A stretch of 9,404 bases of DNA from positions 1-9,404 of the forward strand of contig CALEFQ010000044.1 of assembly GCA_937877125.1 (NCBI GenBank). Direction: 5' to 3'. The translations under genes were made by a program, and so were the position numbers. This DNA comes from an uncultured bacterium (GTDB lineage: Bacteria; Patescibacteriota; CALEFQ01). Position 1 is the first letter of the stretch; the number at the start of each line of letters is the position of its first letter. Positions 1 to 5,597 of this stretch are shown one piece after another. Under the pieces are notes generated by a model that saw only the letters and a program-made list of their open reading frames with translations, ran no database searches and was not told the DNA's origin.

Positions 1-477
1 GTCCTTCATGGTAAATTCCCGGACCCGCAATAAACCGCCCCGCGCCCGCACCTCGTCGCGAAATTTATCGCTGAACTGGTACAAATAAATCGGCAAATCC
101 TTGTAGGACGGCTTGAACTTGCGGACCAGGTCAACGAAAATTCCTTCCGCGGTCGCGCCGATCGCAAATTCCGCGCCGCGCCGATCCTTGACCCGCATCA
201 GAGCCGAACCATACGCCTGATCGCGCTTGGTTTCTTTCCAAATCTCAATCGGATGCAGAGTCGGCGTCAACACCCGCTGAGCCTCAATTTTTTTCATCTC
301 CTCGTCGATAATCCGCAAAACCTTTTCCCAAACCAGAAAACCCAACGGCAAAAATTCATACCGCCCGGCCACCAATTCCCGGATGAAACCGCCCTGATAC
401 AAAAATTTGTGGCTCGCGATCTGAATATCGACCGGAGCTTTCTTGACCGTCTTGCCGAAAAGTCGAGAAACTTTCAT
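1..477 (-). CDS. proS: Prolyl-tRNA synthetase, N-terminal 159 residues (partial, runs off the left edge)
   Basis: Class II aminoacyl-tRNA synthetase that charges tRNA-Pro with proline in the cytoplasm. Translating the minus strand from the ATG at 477-475 gives an open frame of exactly 159 codons to the window edge. It begins MKVSRLFGKTVKKAPVDIQI. Class II motif 1 is visible around GRYEFLPLGFLVWEKV, and motif 2 as KFRDEVRARGGLLRVREF just before the edge. The HP motif equivalent TPTLHPIEIW and the GATAEG stretch are also typical of ProS. The catalytic remainder, motif 3 and the anticodon-binding domain are outside the window. It lies 24 nt downstream of rseP and is probably cotranscribed with it. 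No Shine-Dalgarno sequence precedes the start. The ATG was chosen because the family N-terminus starts at this point. The wording resembles the CPR-type ProS (from memory). Confidence 0.95.
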   Translation of the reverse strand, partial: MKVSRLFGKTVKKAPVDIQIASHKFLYQGGFIRELVAGRYEFLPLGFLVWEKVLRIIDEEMKKIEAQRVLTPTLHPIEIWKETKRDQAYGSALMRVKDRRGAEFAIGATAEGIFVDLVRKFKPSYKDLPIYLYQFSDKFRDEVRARGGLLRVREFTMKD

Positions 478-501
478 ATATTTATCGAAGGTTAAAATCA
501 G

Positions 502-1623
502 CTAGCCGAAAATTTTTCCCCAGAATTTACCGATATCCCGGTAGGTAACCAAGGCAATCAATAGCAAAAGAAAAGCGAACCCGACCAGATGAATAATGTT
601 TTCCACCTTGGCCTGCTTGAGGGTTTTGCCGCCGCGAATCTTTTCAATCAGGAGAAATAGCAAGTGCCCGCCGTCCAATGCCGGGAAAGGTAAAATATTG
701 ATAATCGCCAGGTTGATACTTAACAGAGCCGTAAACTGAAGGACATAAACAAATCCCAGCTTAGTGACCTGTCCGGTCAGCACGGCAATACCGATCGGTC
801 CCGCCACGTCCCCGGAAACCTGTCCGGAGGTAAACAAGGCGCCGATCAAATTGCCGAAGGCGACTACGATTTGCACCGTCAAATCACCGGTCGCCTTAAA
901 TCCCTGCCAAATCGCCTGGTACCAGGGAAAAGAAACGCGGGCCGTTTCCGCCAAGGTTATTCCCAGCGGCCCTTCGCCGCTCGGCGATTCAAGGCGCGGC
1001 GTCACTTCTTTTTCAATGATTTCCGAACCGCGCTCTATTTTTACGGCCAAGGTTTGGCCGGCATGATCCGAGACGTAATCCTGAACCCAGGCGACGCTCT
1101 CTGGAGACACTTCGTCCAAAGTTAGAATCGTATCGCCGGCCAGGAATTCGGCCGCCGCCGCCGGCGAATCCGGAGTCGCCGACAGGATCTGAATCCGCTG
1201 TTCAGTCGTACGGGCGCCCGCCGGCAAATTATCCCCGACCGCGGACGGCAAACCGATCATAAAGCCGATCGACAGCAAAACCGCCGCCAGCAAAAAGTTC
1301 ATGGCCACGCCGGCGCACAAAATTATCACCCGTCGCCACGGTTTTTGGGAAACGAAGCTCCGGGGGTCGGCCTTGGCTTGGCCGTGGTCACTGACCTCAA
1401 AATCGCTCTGCCCGGTCATTTTGACAAAGCCGCCGATCGGAATCCAATTCAGGCTATAAGTCGTTTCCCCGCGCTTCACCCCAAAAATACGAGGTGGAAA
1501 ACCAAATCCGAATTCCTCCACCCGCACGCCCATCTTTTTGGCCGCGATAAAATGGCCCAATTCGTGGACAAAAATAAGGATTCCTAAAATGATAACAAAA
1601 ACGATAATAGTGATGACAATCAT
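502..1623 (-). CDS. rseP: RIP metalloprotease RseP (site-2 protease family, M50)
   Basis: Membrane-embedded zinc protease that cuts transmembrane segments, classically of anti-sigma factors or leftover signal peptides. The 373-residue length is normal for a single-PDZ family member. Visible features: a first membrane helix containing the zinc-binding HELGH (H20, E21, H24); the GxxxxxxxxxPPRIFG amphipathic region near residues 38-48; a second hydrophobic helix near 98-125; one PDZ domain at roughly 143-208; the third zinc-ligand segment N309-x2-P-x-P-x-L-D317-GG; and a last helix near 343-360. All catalytic elements are intact. It lies between frr (77 nt upstream) and proS (24 nt downstream). 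In many bacteria dxr, cdsA and uppS sit between frr and rseP, and they are absent here. What it cleaves in this organism is unknown, since no anti-sigma factor gene is in view. The start is the first ATG before the membrane helix and has no Shine-Dalgarno sequence. Confidence 0.95.
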   Translation of the reverse strand: MIVITIIVFVIILGILIFVHELGHFIAAKKMGVRVEEFGFGFPPRIFGVKRGETTYSLNWIPIGGFVKMTGQSDFEVSDHGQAKADPRSFVSQKPWRRVIILCAGVAMNFLLAAVLLSIGFMIGLPSAVGDNLPAGARTTEQRIQILSATPDSPAAAAEFLAGDTILTLDEVSPESVAWVQDYVSDHAGQTLAVKIERGSEIIEKEVTPRLESPSGEGPLGITLAETARVSFPWYQAIWQGFKATGDLTVQIVVAFGNLIGALFTSGQVSGDVAGPIGIAVLTGQVTKLGFVYVLQFTALLSINLAIINILPFPALDGGHLLFLLIEKIRGGKTLKQAKVENIIHLVGFAFLLLLIALVTYRDIGKFWGKIFG

Positions 1624-1650
1624 AATAATAGTTAACTGCTAAAAGCAATC

Positions 1651-1686
1651 GGTAACAAAGCGCAGGCTTTTCTGCTTTCTGTTACC
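1651..1686. repeat. Intergenic hairpin between frr and rseP
   Basis: Inverted repeat GGTAACA (1651-1657) with TGTTACC (1680-1686), then a 4x4 internal loop, then GCAG/CTGC around a 6-nt loop. It fills much of the 77-nt gap between frr and rseP. No T-run follows on the minus strand, so a classical terminator is unlikely. An attenuator or an mRNA processing/stability element are possible roles. The pairing is seen directly; the role is inferred. Confidence 0.55.
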
Positions 1687-1700
1687 TGGTCACTTGATAT

Positions 1701-2243
1701 TTAAATCGTCATTATTTCCTTTTCTTTAGCCGCGCTGACGCTCTCGATTTTTTCATTATATTCCGCCACCAGTTCCTGGATCGACTTTTTGGCCGAATCA
1801 ATTTGGTCTTCGGAAACACCGGCCTTGGCCTCGGCCTCGGCAATTGCCTCCTCGCGCAAACTGCGAACGGCGATTTTAGCTTCTTCCTTTTTCTCCTTGA
1901 CCTTCTTGGCCATATCGCGCCGCGTCTCTTCCGTCAGCGGCGGGAGCACCAACCTGATTTTATCGCCCTCATTAGACGGATTAAGCCCCAAATCAGATTT
2001 TTGGATCGCTTTTTCGATATCGGCGGCGGCATTACGATCCCAGGGCTGGATTAGAATCATCCGCGGTTCTGGAGTGGACACCGAAGCAATCTGTTTCAGC
2101 GGAGTCGCGGCGCCGTAATAATCAACCGACAGATCTTCCACCAGCGAAGGATGGGCACGTCCCGTCCGGATTTTTCCCAACTCCGCCTCGTAGTGATCAA
2201 GCGCTTTTTGACATTTAGATTTAAAAGCTTTGTCAGTTTCCAT
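1701..2243 (-). CDS. frr: Ribosome recycling factor
   Basis: Splits the post-termination ribosome together with EF-G. The 180-residue length matches the family (about 185). Recognisable family stretches are the N-terminal helix with LGKIRTGRAHPSLVEDLSVDYYG, then TPLKQIASVSTPEPRMILIQPWDR (domain II), then the long C-terminal helices with LPPLTEETRRDMAKKVKEK and the lysine/glutamate-rich coiled helix to the end. The conserved RTGRA basic patch and the proline-rich hinge are intact. The ATG lies only 4 nt after the stop of the upstream lipoprotein gene, so translation may be coupled by termination-reinitiation. The leader is A/T-rich, and the nearest AGG is about 15 nt upstream, too far to be a usual Shine-Dalgarno sequence. 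rseP follows after a hairpin-bearing 77-nt gap. Confidence 0.97.
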   Translation of the reverse strand: METDKAFKSKCQKALDHYEAELGKIRTGRAHPSLVEDLSVDYYGAATPLKQIASVSTPEPRMILIQPWDRNAAADIEKAIQKSDLGLNPSNEGDKIRLVLPPLTEETRRDMAKKVKEKKEEAKIAVRSLREEAIAEAEAKAGVSEDQIDSAKKSIQELVAEYNEKIESVSAAKEKEIMTI

Positions 2244-2247
2244 AAAT

Positions 2248-3300
2248 TTATTTTTTTACCTGAATGGTACCGGCATAAATAGTCTCCGGCATTTTGGGAT
2301 CGAGTACCAGGGCGCTGACCTGACGAGCCGTCGGCAAAAGCCAATCGGCCCAGGTCTTGCCGCTATTGACGGTCTTATGAATTGACGACGCCGCGGAAAA
2401 ATAAATGATATTGGAGTCGGTCGGGTCAACGGTTAGGGCGGTGATCGGAACTTTCTCCGGCGCAATCAAGGTCGGCACCGATTCCCAAGAGTCGCCACCG
2501 GTAATTGACTTTAGCAAACCGTAGTTAGTGGCCAAATAGATGATCTCATTATTCAGTACTTCCAGGTCGGCAACTTTTTGTCCCCCTTTGAACTTGGTCA
2601 ACTGATCTTTGATCTCGACCCAGGTTTCGCCGCCGTCGATGCTTTTTAGCAAGCCCGTATTCGCCGTACTGACATAAATCACCCGGCTGTCTGTCGGACT
2701 TAGACGCACCCGCGTTAATTCATCTTTGGACCAGTATTTAGCCGCCCAGGTACTGCCGAAATCATTGCTTTTATAAATTCCGCCCTGCTCGGAAATAGTG
2801 TAAATCCGGCTGGAATCATAGCTATCAATCACAATATCAACCAAGGCTTGGCCGCTGCGCGGGTCAACCAGGATCTCTTCGATAGTCTGCTCAAAAGCAT
2901 TCGGCGATTTATAAACTTTGCCGACCGTTCCGGCCAAGGAAGCGGCATAAACCAAATTACTGTCTTTGGCATCGACGGCAATCGCGTGAATATTGCTGTC
3001 TACCGGCAAAACCCGCCGCCAGCTCTCCCCGGCGTCGGCACTTTTGTACATTCCCTTTTCCTTGACACCGATATAAATAACCTGAGAATTATTCGGATCA
3101 ACCGTCAACGACAATATATCGGCCCGATTCAAATTCTCTTTGTCGGTAATACGATTTTTTTGCTGCCAGGTCGCGCCGTTGTCGGTAGACTTAAAAACCC
3201 CGCCGTCAGTCGACCGGTCGCAGCTGGGCAACCAGCTGGTGCCCATCAGCAACAGACCGATAGTCACGGCCGGCAGAAGAAAATAAGAACGCCATTTCAT
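2248..3300 (-). CDS. Predicted lipoprotein with BNR/Asp-box beta-propeller (sortilin/Ycf48-like)
   Basis: A 350-residue exported protein. The N-terminus MKWRSYFLLPAVTIGLLLMG is a signal peptide ending at WLPSC, with Cys27 as the likely lipidated residue (the lipobox has Pro at -2, so it is slightly atypical). Asp-box (SxDxGxTW) signatures recur: S38-W45, S87-W94, S178-W185, S220-W227, and two degenerate copies, S265-W272 (T for D) and T310-W317 (N for D). Between them are beta-strand phrases such as ALTVDPTDSNIIYFS. This spacing fits a six- or seven-bladed propeller like sortilin, sialidase BNR or Ycf48 proteins. No enzymatic residues can be assigned, so it is more likely a binding or scaffold protein at the cell surface. 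It sits in the middle of holB and frr with 17- and 4-nt gaps, so it is cotranscribed with housekeeping genes. Function unknown. Confidence 0.85.
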   Translation of the reverse strand: MKWRSYFLLPAVTIGLLLMGTSWLPSCDRSTDGGVFKSTDNGATWQQKNRITDKENLNRADILSLTVDPNNSQVIYIGVKEKGMYKSADAGESWRRVLPVDSNIHAIAVDAKDSNLVYAASLAGTVGKVYKSPNAFEQTIEEILVDPRSGQALVDIVIDSYDSSRIYTISEQGGIYKSNDFGSTWAAKYWSKDELTRVRLSPTDSRVIYVSTANTGLLKSIDGGETWVEIKDQLTKFKGGQKVADLEVLNNEIIYLATNYGLLKSITGGDSWESVPTLIAPEKVPITALTVDPTDSNIIYFSAASSIHKTVNSGKTWADWLLPTARQVSALVLDPKMPETIYAGTIQVKK

Positions 3301-3317
3301 AAGTTTGTTTTAATTAT

Positions 3318-4247
3318 TTAGATTATGTTACTGGGAAAAGCTTTGAGCATAAAACTTTCTAACAATAATTTTTTGTTGACATGCCGAGCCTGCAGATAAT
3401 TCCAGTTTTTTACCGCCTGCAATCCCCGGGCGATCTGCGCGAGGCTAAGACGCTTCGCCAGGCCGGCGATTTCCGAACGCAACCCGACGTTAACGATGTC
3501 GGAGCGCCCGCCCTGGCGGGATAGCCAAAGGTCGCGCCAGACAGTTTCCGCACTATCACGGAAGATATCAATTTCTTCCGCTTCGAGAACCTGGTAAGCG
3601 GCCCGGAAACGCTGATGAGGCCATTGAGAAAACAGAGCGACAATTTCTCGCGGCCACTTTTCGGCCAGATTTAAATTATCCGCCTGGCTCAAAGCCTTGG
3701 CCTTCCCGGGACAACCCAGCGACATTGCAGTAGCGCGTTCCGCCACCTCAGGGGCAACACCGTCACAAAGCAAAGACTCGGTAATCAATTGCTTGGGAAC
3801 GGGAGAAAACCGAACCAACTGCACCCGCGATACCACCGTCGGCAGCAAGCCTTTCTTGGTTTCCGCCGTTAAAATGAAAACTACGGGAGTTTTGGGTTCT
3901 TCTAGAATTTTGAGAAAAGCATTTTGGGCCTCGGGCGTCATTTTTTCGGCCCGGCGCAAGACCGCCACCCGATAACCGCCGAACGGATTAGTCAAACTAA
4001 GATCACTGCGTAATTTTCGGATATCGGCGATCCGGATGCCGGCGGCCGGATCCAGCCAGATTAAATTTTTCCCGGAGGCGAGCGGTCCAGCAACCTGTTC
4101 AGCCAGCCACTTGGCCACTACGCCCTTGCCGATCAAGGCTTGTCCTAAAAACAAATAAGCATGACTTTCCTGATGCTTATCCAGCGCATTTTTCAAAAAC
4201 CGGCAGATTGACTTGTGTCCGATGATCGCCGTTGGTTCCATGTTCAT
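3318..4247 (-). CDS. holB: DNA polymerase III clamp-loader subunit delta' (HolB-like AAA+)
   Basis: Clamp-loader subunit that, with delta and tau/gamma, loads the beta sliding clamp during replication. The 309 residues show the AAA+ layout: IIGHKSICRFLKNAL at the N-terminus, SHAYLFLGQALIGKGVVAKW as the P-loop region (residues 29-47), a Walker-B-like region near GGYRVAVLRRAEKMT, then QNAFLKILEEP (108-118) and TVVSRVQLVRF, the place of the SRC/sensor motif. Two points fit delta' rather than tau/gamma: the P-loop reads GKG without Ser/Thr after GK, and the SRC motif reads SRV. The zinc-binding cysteine cluster often seen after the P-loop is absent. The C-terminal collar domain (from about 200) is divergent. 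It is the first gene of the minus-strand block. An alternative start is Met3 (MEPTAIIGHK); a weak promoter, TTGCGC-17-TACATT, abuts the first ATG, which would give a leaderless message. Confidence 0.9.
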   Translation of the reverse strand: MNMEPTAIIGHKSICRFLKNALDKHQESHAYLFLGQALIGKGVVAKWLAEQVAGPLASGKNLIWLDPAAGIRIADIRKLRSDLSLTNPFGGYRVAVLRRAEKMTPEAQNAFLKILEEPKTPVVFILTAETKKGLLPTVVSRVQLVRFSPVPKQLITESLLCDGVAPEVAERATAMSLGCPGKAKALSQADNLNLAEKWPREIVALFSQWPHQRFRAAYQVLEAEEIDIFRDSAETVWRDLWLSRQGGRSDIVNVGLRSEIAGLAKRLSLAQIARGLQAVKNWNYLQARHVNKKLLLESFMLKAFPSNII

Positions 4248-4285
4248 AATGTAACACGGAATTACAGCCGGCGCAACTGTTTGTT

Positions 4286-4314
4286 TTGCCCCCTAATGGC
4301 CAAAATGATATAAT
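4286..4314 (+). promoter_or_regulatory. Sigma-70-type promoter with extended -10, for the 4349 lipoprotein
   Basis: -35 TTGCCC (4286-4291), 17-nt spacer, then a perfect -10 TATAAT (4309-4314) preceded by TG at 4306-4307 (extended -10). The expected start is near 4321, leaving a leader of about 28 nt before the ATG at 4349. Confidence 0.75.
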
Positions 4315-4348
4315 CAAAATAGCTTTTATTTTTAAAACAAAAAACCTC

Positions 4349-5005
4349 ATGAGAAAGACACTTTTGCTCCTTCCGGTCGTGTGCTTGATCGTTTTGGGAT
4401 TGGCTGGCGCTGGCTGCACCACTACCCAGAAAACCGCTACCCCGACCGCCAGCCCCGCAGGCACGACTACTCCCGCGACGACCGTCACCGCCACTCCCAG
4501 CTCGACTGCCAGCCTGACTTTCAACACCACTGAATCCGACAGCGCCATCTTAGCTGAAAAAAACGGCCAATGGGCCGTTAGCGCCTTGGCTTCGTCTACT
4601 TATGGCGACGCGACCGGAACTGAATCTTGGTCGCCGATGCACGCGACTGGGCAACCTAATGTCGAGACTTACGGAGATCACGGCACGGCTTGGGCACCCA
4701 AGGAGAAAAACAAAGGCATGGAATATCTGGAAATGATCTACACTGACCCGGTAACACCCACCGGCGTTCGCATCCGCGAAAGCTACGGCAGCGGCTGTGT
4801 CACTAAGGTAGAACTGAAAGACACCAACGGCGTCTGGCACGAGATCTGGAGCGGAGTTGATACCACTCGCGGGTTAAGCTATCTGCAAATCCCGGTCACT
4901 GGCGCTACCTATAAAACCAAGACCGTGAAAATAACCTTTGACACCACCAAGACCCCGAATGAATGGGCAGAAATCGATGCCGTTCAGCTGGTCGGTACAA
5001 AGTAA
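4349..5005 (+). CDS. Predicted lipoprotein with Thr-rich linker and discoidin-like (F5/8 type C-like) domain
   Basis: A 218-residue exported protein and the only plus-strand protein gene here. MRKTLLLLPVVCLIVLGLAG is a signal peptide, and AGC puts the lipidated Cys at 23 (Gly rather than Leu at -3, so slightly atypical). Residues 24-58 are a Thr/Pro/Ala/Ser linker, as used to hold a domain away from the membrane. Residues about 75-215 form one beta-rich domain with ATGQPNVETYGDHGTAWAPK, a central ESYGSG, DTNGVWHEIWSG and a C-terminal EWAEIDAVQLVG. I know this pattern from galactose-binding-like/discoidin-fold modules of environmental bacteria. Such domains bind sugars or other ligands on surfaces, and the ligand here cannot be told. 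The start at 4349 rather than the upstream in-frame TTG was chosen because it begins exactly at the signal peptide and lies downstream of the promoter. It is monocistronic, with its own terminator. Confidence 0.82.
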   Translation: MRKTLLLLPVVCLIVLGLAGAGCTTTQKTATPTASPAGTTTPATTVTATPSSTASLTFNTTESDSAILAEKNGQWAVSALASSTYGDATGTESWSPMHATGQPNVETYGDHGTAWAPKEKNKGMEYLEMIYTDPVTPTGVRIRESYGSGCVTKVELKDTNGVWHEIWSGVDTTRGLSYLQIPVTGATYKTKTVKITFDTTKTPNEWAEIDAVQLVGTK

Positions 5006-5018
5006 GAAACGCCGAACC

Positions 5019-5046
5019 AAAGACGCAGCCTTCAGGCCGCGTCTTT
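5019..5046 (+). terminator. Terminator hairpin of the discoidin-like lipoprotein gene
   Basis: AAAGACGC (5019-5026) pairs with GCGTCTTT (5039-5046). Inside, after a single A-C mismatch, GCC pairs with GGC around the loop TTCA. It lies 13 nt after the stop codon. The downstream tract is only moderately T-rich (the stem ends in TTT). Confidence 0.75.
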
Positions 5047-5061
5047 AGTTAAATAAAAAAA

Positions 5062-5130
5062 GAGCCCCCGATTAATCAGGTTGAAGTTTGGCGTTGGCCA
5101 AAGACATTCCTGTTAATCAATAGGGGGCTC
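5062..5130 (-). terminator. Long intrinsic terminator ending the minus-strand candidate RNA
   Basis: GAGCCCCC (5062-5069) pairs with GGGGGCTC (5123-5130). The stem continues with GATTAA (5070-5075)/TTAATC (5113-5118) and CAGG (5077-5080)/CCTG (5109-5112). The tip is a separate hairpin, TTTGGC (5087-5092)/GCCAAA (5097-5102), with a 4-nt loop. On the minus strand the stem is followed directly by TTTTTTTATTT, the U-tract of a rho-independent terminator. On the plus strand no T-run follows. It faces, tail to tail, the terminator at 5019-5046. Confidence 0.8.
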
Positions 5131-5299
5131 ACTCTTGGGTTGGTCGGGCGAGGTGATTTTTTTCCTAATTTCTTCTCTAGCGAGAAGAAACGATACTCAT
5201 CAGCTGCCCGAACCAGGCCTAATCGGCCTTTCTCCTTGACGAAAACGTCGGATATAGCCACAGCGTTACGGGTTAAACAACCGGCGCTCGACTTTCATG
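5062..5299 (-). ncRNA. Candidate structured small RNA, family unknown (about 240 nt)
   Basis: The 385-nt stretch from 5006 to 5390 has no convincing protein gene. On the minus strand it has a promoter (5333-5306), an expected start near 5299 and a strong terminator. In between, several helices are visible: a 9-bp stem TTTCTTCTC (minus, 5190-5182) with GAGAAGAAA (5177-5169) and a 4-nt loop; an enclosing helix of 5141-5149 with 5206-5215 (TGGTCGGGC against GCCCGAACCA, one bulge); GACG-TTTT-CGTC near 5250-5238; and GGTT-GTTT-AACC near 5283-5272. I do not find the conserved cores of RNase P RNA, tmRNA or SRP RNA. The only open frames are a 10-codon one (ATG 5298, MKVERRLFNP) and a GTG frame at 5261-5076 whose product resembles nothing I know and whose end lies inside the terminator. 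A short coding gene cannot be excluded. Confidence 0.45.
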
Positions 5300-5305
5300 A
5301 CGCCT

Positions 5306-5333
5306 ATACTACCAGACTAGTTTTTTTTGTCAA
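5306..5333 (-). promoter_or_regulatory. Minus-strand promoter of the 5062-5299 candidate RNA
   Basis: Reading the minus strand: -35 TTGACA (5333-5328, full consensus), 16-nt spacer rich in A, -10 TAGTAT (5311-5306, 4 of 6). The predicted start is near 5299. Confidence 0.55.
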
Positions 5334-5348
5334 TAGATTTTGACAAAA
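5325..5348. repeat. Inverted repeat overlapping the -35 element
   Basis: TTTTGTCAA (5325-5333) and TTGACAAAA (5340-5348) are perfect complements around TAGATT. The left arm contains the minus-strand -35 TTGACA; the right arm contains TTGACA on the plus strand, but without a visible -10 behind it. It may be an operator, or just a consequence of adjacent terminator and promoter sequences. Confidence 0.4.
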
Positions 5349-5350
5349 CT

Positions 5351-5374
5351 AAAAAAACGGCCCCAAAACCGCCA
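5351..5374 (-). terminator. Likely terminator of the glycosyltransferase/small membrane protein unit
   Basis: On the minus strand, just after the stop at 5391, GGCGG can pair with CCGTT (two G-U pairs) around an 8-nt loop, followed by seven T. The stem is short, so this is a moderate call based on position and the T-run. Confidence 0.5.
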
Positions 5375-5390
5375 TTTTAAGCTGTATAAA

Positions 5391-5552
5391 TCACCGGCAA
5401 CTGCCAGAAGGCATCGGCATGTCAGGTTGTCCGTGTTTTACCCACTGGCCGTCCCGGCAAACCCAAGTGTCTTCCGGCGTCAATAAGCGGAAGCCCAAAA
5501 TTACGCCGATAACCGCCAAAACAATCAATAGAACCACTAAAGTCCTTTTCAT
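5391..5552 (-). CDS. Small single-pass membrane protein with W-C-G-Q-W-V-K-H-G motif (hypothetical)
   Basis: A 53-residue protein: a basic N-terminus MKRT, one hydrophobic helix LVVLLIVLAVIGVILGF (residues about 5-21), then a short outside tail with TPEDTWVCRDGQWVKHGQPD, MPMPSG and a final Cys-Arg. The tail, with two Cys, two Trp and Pro, resembles short patescibacterial membrane proteins ending in a C...GxWVxHGxP...P..C pattern (from memory, not searched). The two cysteines could form a disulfide. I start at ATG 5552-5550 because the upstream in-frame ATG at 5576 adds residues before the basic signal-anchor start. It lies 45 nt after the glycosyltransferase stop and is followed by a terminator, so it is probably the last gene of that transcript. 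Function unknown. Confidence 0.7.
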   Translation of the reverse strand: MKRTLVVLLIVLAVIGVILGFRLLTPEDTWVCRDGQWVKHGQPDMPMPSGSCR

Positions 5553-5597
5553 AAAGATAGTGTTTAAAAGCCACAAGCTTAACGATTGAACCGGAGA

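Noticed and set aside
4286..4348. Upstream TTG start extending the discoidin lipoprotein
   Set aside because: It would place the promoter inside the coding sequence and put 21 residues before a clean signal peptide.
5176..5206. Hammerhead-like core CTGATGAG on the minus strand
   Set aside because: The GAAA that would complete the core is inside the 9-bp stem, and no stem II of the right shape separates the two core parts.
5076..5261. 61-residue GTG-start frame on the minus strand
   Set aside because: The product resembles no family I know, has no ribosome-binding site, and ends inside the long terminator. Kept only as an alternative for the small RNA.
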